This document shows, piece by piece, positions 1-5,287 of a DNA stretch of 5,579 bases (the first letter of the stretch is position 1; every line of letters starts with the position of its first letter). This stretch comes from Deltaproteobacteria bacterium (GTDB lineage Bacteria > Desulfobacterota > Binatia > Binatales > Binataceae), in the NCBI GenBank assembly GCA_021786815.1, contig JAJYMR010000334.1, positions 1 to 5,579 on the forward strand, written 5' to 3'. Both the position numbers and the translations under genes were made by a program. Below the pieces are notes generated by a model. It saw only the letters and a program-made list of their open reading frames with translations, was not told the origin of the DNA and made no database searches.

Positions 1-144
1 ATCAACACTTTCGAACAGGTCGAGTGCGACCTGATAAGACGCGCACTCGACGCGACCGAGGGCAACAAGGTCAAGGCGGCAAAACTGCTCAAGATTTCGC
101 GCAAAAAGCTCTACGCGAAGATTTCGAAGTACAGGCTCGAATAG
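1..144 (+). CDS. C-terminal fragment of a Fis-type HTH regulator, probably an NtrC-family response regulator (5' truncated by window)
   Basis: Frame 1 is open from the first base to TAG at 142-144, giving 47 residues that end ...KISKYRLE. The fragment shows the classic NtrC/Fis C-terminal helix-turn-helix: an acidic and hydrophobic helix (ECDLIRRALDATEGN), then KVKAAKLLKISRKKLYAKI as the turn and recognition helix. In family terms this is the DNA-binding end of sigma-54-dependent activators, where the AGGN..AA..LGISR.TL pattern binds upstream activating sequences. The receiver and AAA+ domains would lie to the left of the window and cannot be seen, so a stand-alone Fis-like protein remains possible. 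The gene is convergent with the purine permease. It is worth noting because another sigma-54-activator-like gene and a sigma-54-type promoter lie further right. The fold call is secure; the full-length identity is inferred. Confidence 0.85.
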   Translation: MNTFEQVECDLIRRALDATEGNKVKAAKLLKISRKKLYAKISKYRLE

Positions 145-160
145 GCCGCGCCCGCGCGGC
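145..160 (+). terminator. GC hairpin right after the regulator stop codon, possible weak terminator
   Basis: Starting at the base after the TAG stop there is a perfect 6-bp stem, GCCGCG and CGCGGC, around a CCCG loop. No T-run follows on either strand, so it is not a canonical intrinsic terminator. It sits in the 49-bp gap between two convergent genes and could stabilise the 3' end or act with Rho. In GC-rich DNA such short stems also arise by chance. Confidence 0.35.
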
Positions 161-193
161 GACGCATCCGTTGTCAGCGCCCCGTCGATACGC

Positions 194-1507
194 CTAGCGG
201 TACGGGTAAAACACGAAAAACAGGAGCGAGAGCCCTGCAAGTGCCCATAGTCCCGGCCGCACTTCGCCCGCGCGTCCCGCCAGCACCTTGAAGAGCGGGT
301 ACAGCACCAAACCGGCCGTGATTCCCACGCCTATGTTGTAGGTAAAGCTCATCAGCGCGATCACGGCGAAGGCCGGAACGGACTCGCCTGGGTCGGTGAA
401 ATCGATCTTTGCGATCGGCGTCATCATCAGCGACCCGACCACGATCAGCGCGGGACCGTAAGCCGCCGCCGGAATTGCCGTCATGATCGGCGCGAAGAAC
501 AGCGACACGCCGAACAGCGCCGCGACCACTAGCGCCGTGAAACCGGTTCGTCCGCCCACGCTCACTCCCGCCGCGGATTCTACGAACGCTCCGGATGTCG
601 TCGTTCCCATCAGGGCGGCAAACACGGTCGAGAGCGAATCGGCGATCATCGGCCGCTCGATCCCCGGCAGGCTCCCGCGCTCGTCGAGAAATCCCGCAAG
701 GGCCGACACGCCGACCAGCGTTCCCATCGTGTCGATCAACGCCATCACGAAAATTGCAAGCGTGATGCCGGCGAAGCCCGGCTTGAGCGCGCCGGCGATA
801 TCCAGGTGCATCACGAGCGGCGACGGATCGGGCGGAAGGCTCATCCACGTCCGCGGCGCGCGCGCGACGCCCGAGGCGAAGGCCACAGCCGTAGCACCGA
901 GAATCCCGAGCAGGATAGCTCCGGGAACCCGCCACAGCATCAGCGCGGAAATCAGCAGAAAACTCAGGATTGCGACGAGTGCCGGCGCCGAACCCAGGTT
1001 GCCCATGTGCACCGGCGCGCCGGGCACGCCGAGCACGACGAGTCCCGCTTCGTTCAGGCCGATAAAAGTCAGGAACAGTCCGATTCCGGCCGCGAAGCTG
1101 TGGCTGAGGCCGGCGGGCAGCGCTTCGACCATCCACTTGCGCACCCGCCCTATCGAAAGCGCCGTGAATGCCACACCCGCGATAAACACGGCGCCGAGCG
1201 CCGCCTGCCACGGATAGCCCATCACGCGAACGACGGTATAGGCTATAAACGCGTTCTCGCCCATGTACGGCGCGATTGCGAACGGGCGGTTCGCGACCAG
1301 GCCCATCATCACGCTGCCGAAAATCGCGGTCGCGGCCGTCGCGACCATCGAAGGCCCTTCGGGTATTCCAGCCGCTTTCAAAATCGCCGGGTTGACGGCG
1401 ATTATGTAGGACATCGTAACGAAGGTGGTGAGACCGGCGAGGGACTCGCGTCCGAGAGTGGTTCCGTAACGATCGAAATCGAAGAACCGGCCAATCCGCT
1501 CGCCCAT
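194..1507 (-). CDS. NCS2/AzgA-family purine (adenine/guanine/hypoxanthine) permease
   Basis: This 437-residue integral membrane protein most likely imports purine bases by cation symport across the inner membrane. Length and sequence fit the AzgA branch of NCS2 (E. coli AdeP/GhxP type, about 430-450 aa). Visible signatures are the N-terminal LAGLTTFVTMSYIIAVNP (about 24-40), MGENAFIAYTVV (82-93), the FAAGIGLFLTFIGLNEAGLVV stretch (138-158), ALIDTMGTLVGV (256-267), GTTTSGAFVESAAGVSVGGRTG (301-322) and NIGVGITAGLVLYP (391-404). D259 and E310 fall at the acidic positions known to be important for purine binding in this family. About a dozen or more hydrophobic segments span the protein, as expected of the 14-helix UraA fold. 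The start is set by AAGGGAGGG (1513-1521), 5 bases from ATG. Two family motifs deviate: APYMGEN replaces the common APGMGLN, and TTSGAFVES replaces TSTVTTYVES. Exact substrate is not decidable. It stands alone, divergent from the ROK kinase. Confidence 0.93.
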   Translation of the reverse strand: MGERIGRFFDFDRYGTTLGRESLAGLTTFVTMSYIIAVNPAILKAAGIPEGPSMVATAATAIFGSVMMGLVANRPFAIAPYMGENAFIAYTVVRVMGYPWQAALGAVFIAGVAFTALSIGRVRKWMVEALPAGLSHSFAAGIGLFLTFIGLNEAGLVVLGVPGAPVHMGNLGSAPALVAILSFLLISALMLWRVPGAILLGILGATAVAFASGVARAPRTWMSLPPDPSPLVMHLDIAGALKPGFAGITLAIFVMALIDTMGTLVGVSALAGFLDERGSLPGIERPMIADSLSTVFAALMGTTTSGAFVESAAGVSVGGRTGFTALVVAALFGVSLFFAPIMTAIPAAAYGPALIVVGSLMMTPIAKIDFTDPGESVPAFAVIALMSFTYNIGVGITAGLVLYPLFKVLAGRAGEVRPGLWALAGLSLLFFVFYPYR

Positions 1508-1606
1508 CGGCGCCCTCCCTTCACCGCACCTTGAATCGGGTCTATGGCCGCGTGAGATAGCACGGGGCGAAACAGGGTTCCATATTAGGCGGGGGCGAAC
1601 GCGCGA

Positions 1607-1637
1607 TTGCGCCGTGCCTTGTGCGCTACGCTATAAC
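1607..1637 (+). promoter_or_regulatory. Weak candidate -35/-10 promoter for the ROK kinase
   Basis: TATAAC (1632-1637) matches the sigma-70 -10 consensus at five of six positions. The best upstream -35 candidate is TTGCGC (1607-1612), with a longish 19-bp spacer and only three matches. If real, transcription would begin near 1644. That lies downstream of the GTG at 1621 and supports translation starting at the ATG pair at 1690/1693. The organism's sigma preferences are unknown, so this is tentative. Confidence 0.3.
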
Positions 1638-1679
1638 CAAGGTCACAGCCTTGCCCGGTGTGCGTGATGCGGTCCGGGC

Positions 1680-1686
1680 GGAAGGA
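1680..1686 (+). promoter_or_regulatory. Ribosome binding site that decides the ROK kinase start
   Basis: GGAAGGA lies 6 bases before the second ATG (1693) and 3 bases before the first ATG (1690) of an ATGATG pair. Spacing favours 1693. No comparable site precedes the in-frame GTG at 1621. Confidence 0.6.
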
Positions 1687-1692
1687 TGCATG

Positions 1693-2442
1693 ATGAATAC
1701 AGGAAGACGCGCTCAGGCCAAACCTGCCGGCCGCGCGCGCGAGCGGTCCCCACTTACGCTCGCCGTGGACATCGGTGGCACAGGAATCAAGGCCGAGAAA
1801 CTCGACCCGTCCGGCAGGCCGGTTACGCAGCGGGCGAAAATCCCCACTCCTGCCAAGGCGACGCCGAAGAAGGTGCTCAGCGTTATCGGCAAGCTGGCGC
1901 GCGAGCTTGGGGATTTCGATCGCGTCTCGGTCGGCTTTCCCGGTGTCGTCAAGGACGGTGTGATTTATACGGCGGCGAACCTGGGCGACGGATGGCGCAA
2001 TTTTCCGCTCGAGGCCGAGCTCAAGAAGCGGCTCGAGCGCCCTGTGCGGGTCGCCAATGACGCCGACGTGCAGGGCCTCGGATGCGTCAATGGCAGCGGC
2101 GTGGAACTTGTGATCACGCTTGGCACCGGTTTCGGCTCGGTAATCTTTGTTGACGGCCGCCCGATCCATCTCGAACTCGGCCACCATCCGTTTCACAAGG
2201 GAAAGACCTACGAGGACGAACTCGGGGTTCGCGCGCTCAAGAAGAAGGGCCGCAAGAAGTGGAACAAGCTACTTGGCGAGGCGCTCGACGAGCTTGTGCG
2301 GACGTTCAATTTCGATCGCATGTATATCGGCGGCGGAAATGCGAAGGCGATCACGCTGAAGTTGCCTTCCAACGTGCGAATCGTGAGCAATGAACAGGGG
2401 CTTTTGGGCGGGATCAAGCTCTGGAAGGACGCGGCCGAGTAA
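1693..2442 (+). CDS. ROK-family kinase, polyphosphate glucokinase type
   Basis: A 249-residue cytoplasmic sugar kinase that probably phosphorylates glucose to glucose-6-phosphate, using polyphosphate or ATP. In order: phosphate-binding LAVDIGGTGIK (23-33), IPTPAKATP (50-58), VGFPGVVKDGVIYTAANLGDGW (80-101), ANDADVQGLG (121-130) with catalytic Asp D123 in the ND pair, LGTGFGSVIFVDG (143-155), ELGHH (161-165) and GGG (213-215). The PTP..ATP and TAAN...W motifs are typical of the polyphosphate glucokinase (PpgK) subgroup. The length of about 250 aa fits that subgroup, and the CxCGxxGC zinc site of ordinary ROK kinases and repressors is absent. No N-terminal HTH is present, so it is an enzyme and not a ROK repressor. 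A lysine/arginine-rich patch (183-189) follows the His site and could contact polyphosphate, which is an inference. The start at 1693 is chosen from the ribosome binding site; 1690 is nearly as good. Phosphate donor and sugar are inferred from family. Confidence 0.87.
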   Translation: MNTGRRAQAKPAGRARERSPLTLAVDIGGTGIKAEKLDPSGRPVTQRAKIPTPAKATPKKVLSVIGKLARELGDFDRVSVGFPGVVKDGVIYTAANLGDGWRNFPLEAELKKRLERPVRVANDADVQGLGCVNGSGVELVITLGTGFGSVIFVDGRPIHLELGHHPFHKGKTYEDELGVRALKKKGRKKWNKLLGEALDELVRTFNFDRMYIGGGNAKAITLKLPSNVRIVSNEQGLLGGIKLWKDAAE

Positions 2443-2595
2443 CTGCGAGACATGTCCGAGTGACAAAATTTGAGCGCTCCGGACGAGAAGTTCTTGTCGC
2501 ACGCGTCCGCGCTAATGCGTCCACTTGGGCACACAAGGCAACTCTGCGCACTATTAGAGGAAGTCCAACTCGCCGCGGAGAAGCGGTAGCTGCGA

Positions 2596-2611
2596 TGGCC
2601 TCGCGCTTGCA
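2596..2611 (+). promoter_or_regulatory. Sigma-54 (-24/-12) promoter of the AAA+/Fis regulator
   Basis: TGGCCTCGCGCTTGCA aligns without gaps to the RpoN consensus TGGCACG-N4-TTGCA. The invariant GG is at 2597-2598, the invariant GC at 2609-2610, and there are exactly 10 bases between them. The -12 half (TTGCA) is perfect and the -24 half has TGGC. Predicted transcription begins about 2621-2623, only a few bases before the ribosome binding site at 2625-2630. The leader would thus be about 15 nt, an unusually tight and consistent arrangement. Such promoters require an ATP-hydrolysing activator bound upstream. No convincing activator site could be defined; a direct repeat GCGTCC at 2503 and 2517 is the only candidate noticed. 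Confidence 0.75.
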
Positions 2612-2624
2612 TTAACACGCGTGC

Positions 2625-2630
2625 GGAGGT
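2625..2630 (+). promoter_or_regulatory. Ribosome binding site selecting GTG 2637 as start
   Basis: GGAGGT is 6 bases before GTG 2637, an optimal spacing. The in-frame ATG at 2643 is 12 bases away and less likely. The site lies almost at the predicted 5' end of a sigma-54 transcript. Confidence 0.65.
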
Positions 2631-2636
2631 GGGGTC

Positions 2637-3686
2637 GTGGAGATGCTGGAGGACTACGGCGAGTGGAGGTCGGGGTCTTCGACGATCGAGCAAGACTCCG
2701 TGGCGGCGAGCGGATGGGTTTCAGTGGAGCGGCTTCTGGCCGACGCACGCAGATGGGACGGGGCGGTGTGGAAGTCCGGGGCGCTCGACCGGACGATGGC
2801 GCGCGTGCGTCGGCTGGGGCCGCAACGGACGGTGCTGGTGCGCGGGGCTTCGGGAACCGGCAAGAGCATCATAGTGCGGATGCTGCATCAGCTTTCCTGC
2901 GCACGCAACGAGCCATGCGTGGTGGTCGATTGTTCAACTATCGATCGGGCGCACGGCTACGATCTTCTGTTCGGTGAACCGGGCGGAAACACTGCCAGGA
3001 GCGCCTATTTCACTTTGGCCGCGGGCGGCTCGCTGGTCCTCGATCACGTTTCGGAACTGCCGATGGACGTACAACGGCGCCTGGCCCGATTGATTCGCGG
3101 CCTGGAAGAGCGGGGCGGTTCAACGAGGCCTATGGTGCTCGCGGTCAGCAATCGCGACCCGGGCGCGATGATGGGGCGGGAGAAGTTCAGCGCGGAGTTG
3201 TACGCGATGCTGTCGCCCAACGAGGTCGTAATGCCGCTTCTCAGCGCAAGGCGCGAGGATATCGCGCCGCTTGCGGCGCACTTCGTCTCGCTCTACGGCC
3301 TTCGCTACGGGCGCAGCATTCGTGTTATTTCGGAGCGCGCGCTCGACGCCCTGGTCCGTTACCAATGGCCAGGCAATGTGCGCGAACTCGGCAACGCGAT
3401 CGAACGGGCGGTGCTGCTCGCGCGCGAGGAACGGCTTGACCTGGAAGATTTCGATATCGACTGGGGCGATACGCATTGCGCATGTGGAAAGAGCATCCCG
3501 CGCCCGCGCGCCGCGGCAAGGGGACGCGCGCTGGAGCATGCGATTCGCGAGGTCCTGATGCGCTCGCTTCGCCAGGCGTCGGGAGACCTCGCGCAGTCGG
3601 CGGAGATGCTCGGGGTTTCGCGCCCGGCCTTGAGCCGGCTAATCGGACGCTACGGAATCCGGCAGCAGGATTGGCAAGCCGCCTGA
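2637..3686 (+). CDS. Degenerate sigma-54 activator homologue: AAA+ domain plus Fis-type HTH, lacking GAFTGA and arginine fingers
   Basis: A 349-residue transcriptional regulator of the bacterial enhancer-binding-protein family. There is no receiver or PAS domain; about 45 unassigned residues precede the AAA+ core. Retained parts are Walker A GASGTGKS (70-77), Walker B Asp D136, a sensor-I-like SNRD (171-174), sensor II WPGNVREL (244-251) and a C-terminal Fis HTH (about 300-342, with GDLAQSAEMLGVSRPALSRLIGRYGI). Lost parts, by alignment with PspF: the switch Asn N64 is D98, the catalytic Walker B Glu E108 is H137, and the arginine fingers R162 and R168 are S185 and M191. The GAFTGA sigma-54-contact loop is absent: LFGEPGGNTARSAYF is about five residues shorter than the usual segment. 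ATP binding is plausible, while hydrolysis and sigma-54 remodelling are unlikely. The frame is intact with good codon use, so this is not a decayed pseudogene. A CxC pair (281-283) sits in the linker before the HTH. It probably binds DNA as an antagonist or a sigma-70-type regulator, as TyrR does; the role is inferred. Confidence 0.9.
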   Translation: MEMLEDYGEWRSGSSTIEQDSVAASGWVSVERLLADARRWDGAVWKSGALDRTMARVRRLGPQRTVLVRGASGTGKSIIVRMLHQLSCARNEPCVVVDCSTIDRAHGYDLLFGEPGGNTARSAYFTLAAGGSLVLDHVSELPMDVQRRLARLIRGLEERGGSTRPMVLAVSNRDPGAMMGREKFSAELYAMLSPNEVVMPLLSARREDIAPLAAHFVSLYGLRYGRSIRVISERALDALVRYQWPGNVRELGNAIERAVLLAREERLDLEDFDIDWGDTHCACGKSIPRPRAAARGRALEHAIREVLMRSLRQASGDLAQSAEMLGVSRPALSRLIGRYGIRQQDWQAA

Positions 3687-3820
3687 CCTGCCGCGCCCAC
3701 CTGAGCAAGCTCCTGCTTCGTCGCCCTCGACAACCCCTGACGCGACCGCAAAGACCGAATGCTCGGCGCCTGGATCATGGCTCGTTCAGATCAAGGGTTC
3801 TTGCTGTTGCTGATTCGAGA
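3687..3820. other. Intergenic region between the AAA+ regulator and the zinc-ribbon terminator
   Basis: No supported gene, RNA or promoter is seen here. No convincing intrinsic terminator for the plus-strand regulator was found. Open frames running through the stretch on the plus strand begin inside the regulator gene and show no family resemblance. Confidence 0.4.
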
Positions 3821-3850
3821 CAAAAAGGCGGTCCGTTGTAACGAACCGCC
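3821..3850 (-). terminator. Rho-independent terminator of the zinc-ribbon gene
   Basis: On the minus strand a stem GGCGGT/ACCGCC continues, across one mismatched pair, into CGT/ACG around a four-base loop. It is followed at once by TTTTTG (complement of 3821-3826). It lies 31 bases past the stop codon of the small minus-strand gene. On the plus strand no T-run follows, so it is one-directional. Confidence 0.85.
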
Positions 3851-3881
3851 AGGCTGGTGCTATGACGTGTAGTGCTTAAAG

Positions 3882-4067
3882 CTAATGCTTGGTCTCGATT
3901 CGCCGTCCGTAGGACACCTCACCCTTGTCCACGCGCAGGCTGAAGCCGCATTCGGGGTTGGTACATACCCACGCCTTGAACAACACCGAAGCGCCTTCCT
4001 GTCCGTAGTCAGAGAGGGGAATCAGGGCCCCGTTATTGCATTTCTGGCACTTCGGCCAGTCCATCAT
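3882..4067 (-). CDS. Small zinc-ribbon protein, function unknown
   Basis: A 61-residue protein with two cysteine pairs, CQKC (C7, C10) and CTNPEC (C35, C40). They are separated by 24 residues, a classic zinc-ribbon spacing in which each pair sits on a knuckle. Between them is ALIPLSDYGQEGASVLFKAWV, and after the second knuckle GFSLRVDKGEVSYGRR, consistent with a beta-ribbon. I do not recognise the family. Such small ribbons commonly bind nucleic acid or a protein partner in the cytoplasm. The start is fixed by AAGGAGG (4073-4079), 5 bases from ATG 4067; ATG 4064 is the alternative at 8 bases. A longer in-frame start at 4100 would bury this site inside the gene. It is monocistronic, with its own intrinsic terminator, and divergent from the AstA-like gene. 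The strong ribosome binding site and terminator argue that it is a real, well-expressed gene. Confidence 0.82.
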   Translation of the reverse strand: MMDWPKCQKCNNGALIPLSDYGQEGASVLFKAWVCTNPECGFSLRVDKGEVSYGRRIETKH

Positions 4068-4072
4068 CCACT

Positions 4073-4079
4073 CCTCCTT
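4073..4079 (-). promoter_or_regulatory. Strong ribosome binding site of the zinc-ribbon gene
   Basis: AAGGAGG on the minus strand is the near-complete anti-16S match and the strongest in the window. It shows that the protein begins at the ATGATG pair (4067/4064) and not at the upstream ATG at 4100. Confidence 0.8.
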
Positions 4080-4128
4080 GCCTCGACCCAAGACGCTCAC
4101 TTTCCACCCTCGAAACTATCCAACGGAC

Positions 4129-4182
4129 GCTTTCAAAGCAACGAGCTTTCGCGAGTTTTCCGCGAAGACCCAACGCGCGAAA
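4129..4182. repeat. Cluster of inverted repeats in the divergent promoter region
   Basis: Between the divergent zinc-ribbon and AstA-like genes lie a perfect palindrome, GCTTTCAAAGC (4129-4139), and a second inverted repeat, TTCGCG-N7-CGCGAA (4148-4166). A third half-site, CGCGAAA (4176-4182), follows 15 bases after the second arm. The dyads could be operators for a dimeric regulator serving one or both genes. No clear -35/-10 pair was found to anchor them. Confidence 0.4.
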
Positions 4183-4219
4183 TTTCCAGGATTTAGCCAC
4201 GCGATGATAAGGTTGGCTT

Positions 4220-5257
4220 ATGGCGCCCGAAAAGTCCGCATTTCTCATCCGCCAGGCCGCTCTGCGCGACCATCGCCCGCTACTCAGGCTCGCACGTGAA
4301 CTGGATTCGATAAACCTTCCGACCGATTCGGCCGAGTTGCGCGAGGCTCTCGAACGTTCCGAGCGCTCCTTTGCGGGCAGGATTCGCGAGCGGGCCCACA
4401 CGGTCTATATCTTTTGTGCCGAGGATGCGCGCTCTCATCGCTTGGCCGGCGCCTCGATGATCATCGGCAAGCATGGCACTCCGGAGGCGCCGCACTATTA
4501 TCTCGCGATGGACACCGAGGAGCGTTATTCGCACACGCTTCGCCGGATGTTCCGACATACGTTCCTTCGGTTGCGTCACTCGATGGACGGGCCGACGGAG
4601 ATTGGCGGGCTTATCGTGACCGCGGCGATGCGCGGGCGTCCGGAACAGGTCGGCAAGCAACTGTCATGGGTGCGGTTCCTTTATCTCGCCAGGCATCGCG
4701 CGCGTTTTGAAACGCAGGTGCTGGCCGAGATGCTGCCGCAGTTCGGTCCCGACTACCGAAATGCCTTCTGGGACCATTACGGGCGCGAAGTGACCGGGCT
4801 TTCCTTTCGCGAGGCGGACAGGCTTTCCACCCACGACAAGGAATTCATCCGCGCGCTCTTTCCCGACGCTCCGCTCTACACGTTTCTCCTGCCCGAGGAC
4901 GTGCGCCGTTCGCTAGGCGAGGTGGGCGAGCGCAGCCGCGGCGCGGTCCGACTGCTGGAGCAGGCCGGGATGAAGTTCCTGAACCATCTAGATCCGTTTG
5001 ACGCGGGCCCGTACTACGGCGCACAGGTCTCAGAGTTGGGCCCGGTGAAAGACTATCGCGCGCTTGTTGCGGTTATCGGCGAGCCTTCGCCGGAGAAAAG
5101 CCGAGCGTTCCTGGTCGCGCGCGACGACCGGCGGGGATTCCGGGCGGTGCGCACCGAGGCTGTTGCCGAGGACTCGCGAATTATCGTGAACGCCGGGGTG
5201 CTCAGTGCGCTTTCGGCGCGTGAGGGCCAGCGCGTCGGCGTGGTGCCGCTGCCATAG
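4220..5257 (+). CDS. Arginine N-succinyltransferase (AstA)-family acyltransferase, divergent
   Basis: A 345-residue GNAT-fold enzyme of the AstA/AruFG family (E. coli AstA is 344 aa). The family transfers succinyl from succinyl-CoA to the alpha-amino group of arginine or ornithine, the first step of the AST arginine-degradation pathway, in the cytoplasm. Similarity runs end to end: FLIRQAALRDHRPLLRLARE (8-27), HYYLAMDTE (92-100), VLAEMLPQFGPDYRNAFWDHYGREVTGLSFREADRLS (167-203), LFPDAPLYTFLLPEDVRRSLGEV (213-235), AGMKFLNHLDPFDAGPYYGA (249-268) and a C-terminal REGQRVGVVPL. In a gap-free local alignment, however, the catalytic His of E. coli AstA (H229, in GQVHPQT as I recall it) is replaced by Gly (G236, in GEVGERS). 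Activity or acceptor may therefore differ. ATG 4220 follows a modest AAGG (4209-4212) at 7 bases. No other ast genes are visible alongside. The family call is firm; arginine as substrate is uncertain. Confidence 0.85.
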   Translation: MAPEKSAFLIRQAALRDHRPLLRLARELDSINLPTDSAELREALERSERSFAGRIRERAHTVYIFCAEDARSHRLAGASMIIGKHGTPEAPHYYLAMDTEERYSHTLRRMFRHTFLRLRHSMDGPTEIGGLIVTAAMRGRPEQVGKQLSWVRFLYLARHRARFETQVLAEMLPQFGPDYRNAFWDHYGREVTGLSFREADRLSTHDKEFIRALFPDAPLYTFLLPEDVRRSLGEVGERSRGAVRLLEQAGMKFLNHLDPFDAGPYYGAQVSELGPVKDYRALVAVIGEPSPEKSRAFLVARDDRRGFRAVRTEAVAEDSRIIVNAGVLSALSAREGQRVGVVPLP

Positions 5258-5280
5258 ACGCGGCCATACGCGGCGTCTAT
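5254..5280. terminator. Perfect 8-bp inverted repeat between convergent genes, candidate shared terminator
   Basis: ATAGACGC (5254-5261) and GCGTCTAT (5273-5280) form a perfect 8-bp stem with an 11-base loop. It overlaps the TAG stop of the AstA-like gene and fills most of the 30-bp gap to the convergent peptidase gene. There is no T-run on either side, so termination is likely weak or Rho-assisted, and the stem may act for both directions. Confidence 0.45.
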
Positions 5281-5287
5281 CCAGCGT

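Noticed and set aside
174..1534. Long open frames overlapping the permease on both strands (for example 174-1211 minus, 483-1217 plus, 806-1534 plus)
   Set aside because: Their translations are rich in Arg, Ala, Pro and Ser with no recognisable motifs. They are GC-skew shadows of the clearly conserved permease.
1582..1587. Minus-strand TAATAT as -10 of the permease promoter
   Set aside because: It resembles a -10 element, but nothing like a -35 lies at 16-18 bp upstream on that strand.
1621..1692. GTG at 1621 as start of the ROK kinase, adding 24 residues
   Set aside because: No ribosome binding site precedes it, the added residues do not resemble the family N-terminus, a -10-like element overlaps the extension, and GGAAGGA selects 1690/1693.
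1508..1692. Purine riboswitch upstream of the permease
   Set aside because: No purine-aptamer three-way junction or conserved loop motifs were recognised in this 185-bp divergent region, and only part of it would be leader for the permease.
2454..2486. Terminator hairpin after the ROK gene (GTCCGAG ... CTCCGGAC)
   Set aside because: The arms pair only with a bulge, the loop is long, and no T-run follows. Not strong enough to call.
2208..2748. Minus-strand open frames spanning the ROK 3' end and the regulator 5' end
   Set aside because: They cross two well-supported plus-strand genes and the sigma-54 promoter, have Ser/Arg/Pro-rich composition, and show no family similarity.
3476..3841. Plus-strand open frame of 121 codons running past the regulator stop
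   Set aside because: It begins inside the regulator gene in another frame, has low-complexity Arg/Ala/Pro/Gly composition, no ribosome binding site and no motif.
4068..4100. Upstream ATG (4100) for the zinc-ribbon gene
   Set aside because: It would place the near-perfect AAGGAGG inside the coding region and add 11 residues without ribbon features.
4280..4660. Minus-strand open frame inside the AstA-like gene
   Set aside because: Antisense shadow of a gene with clear end-to-end family similarity.
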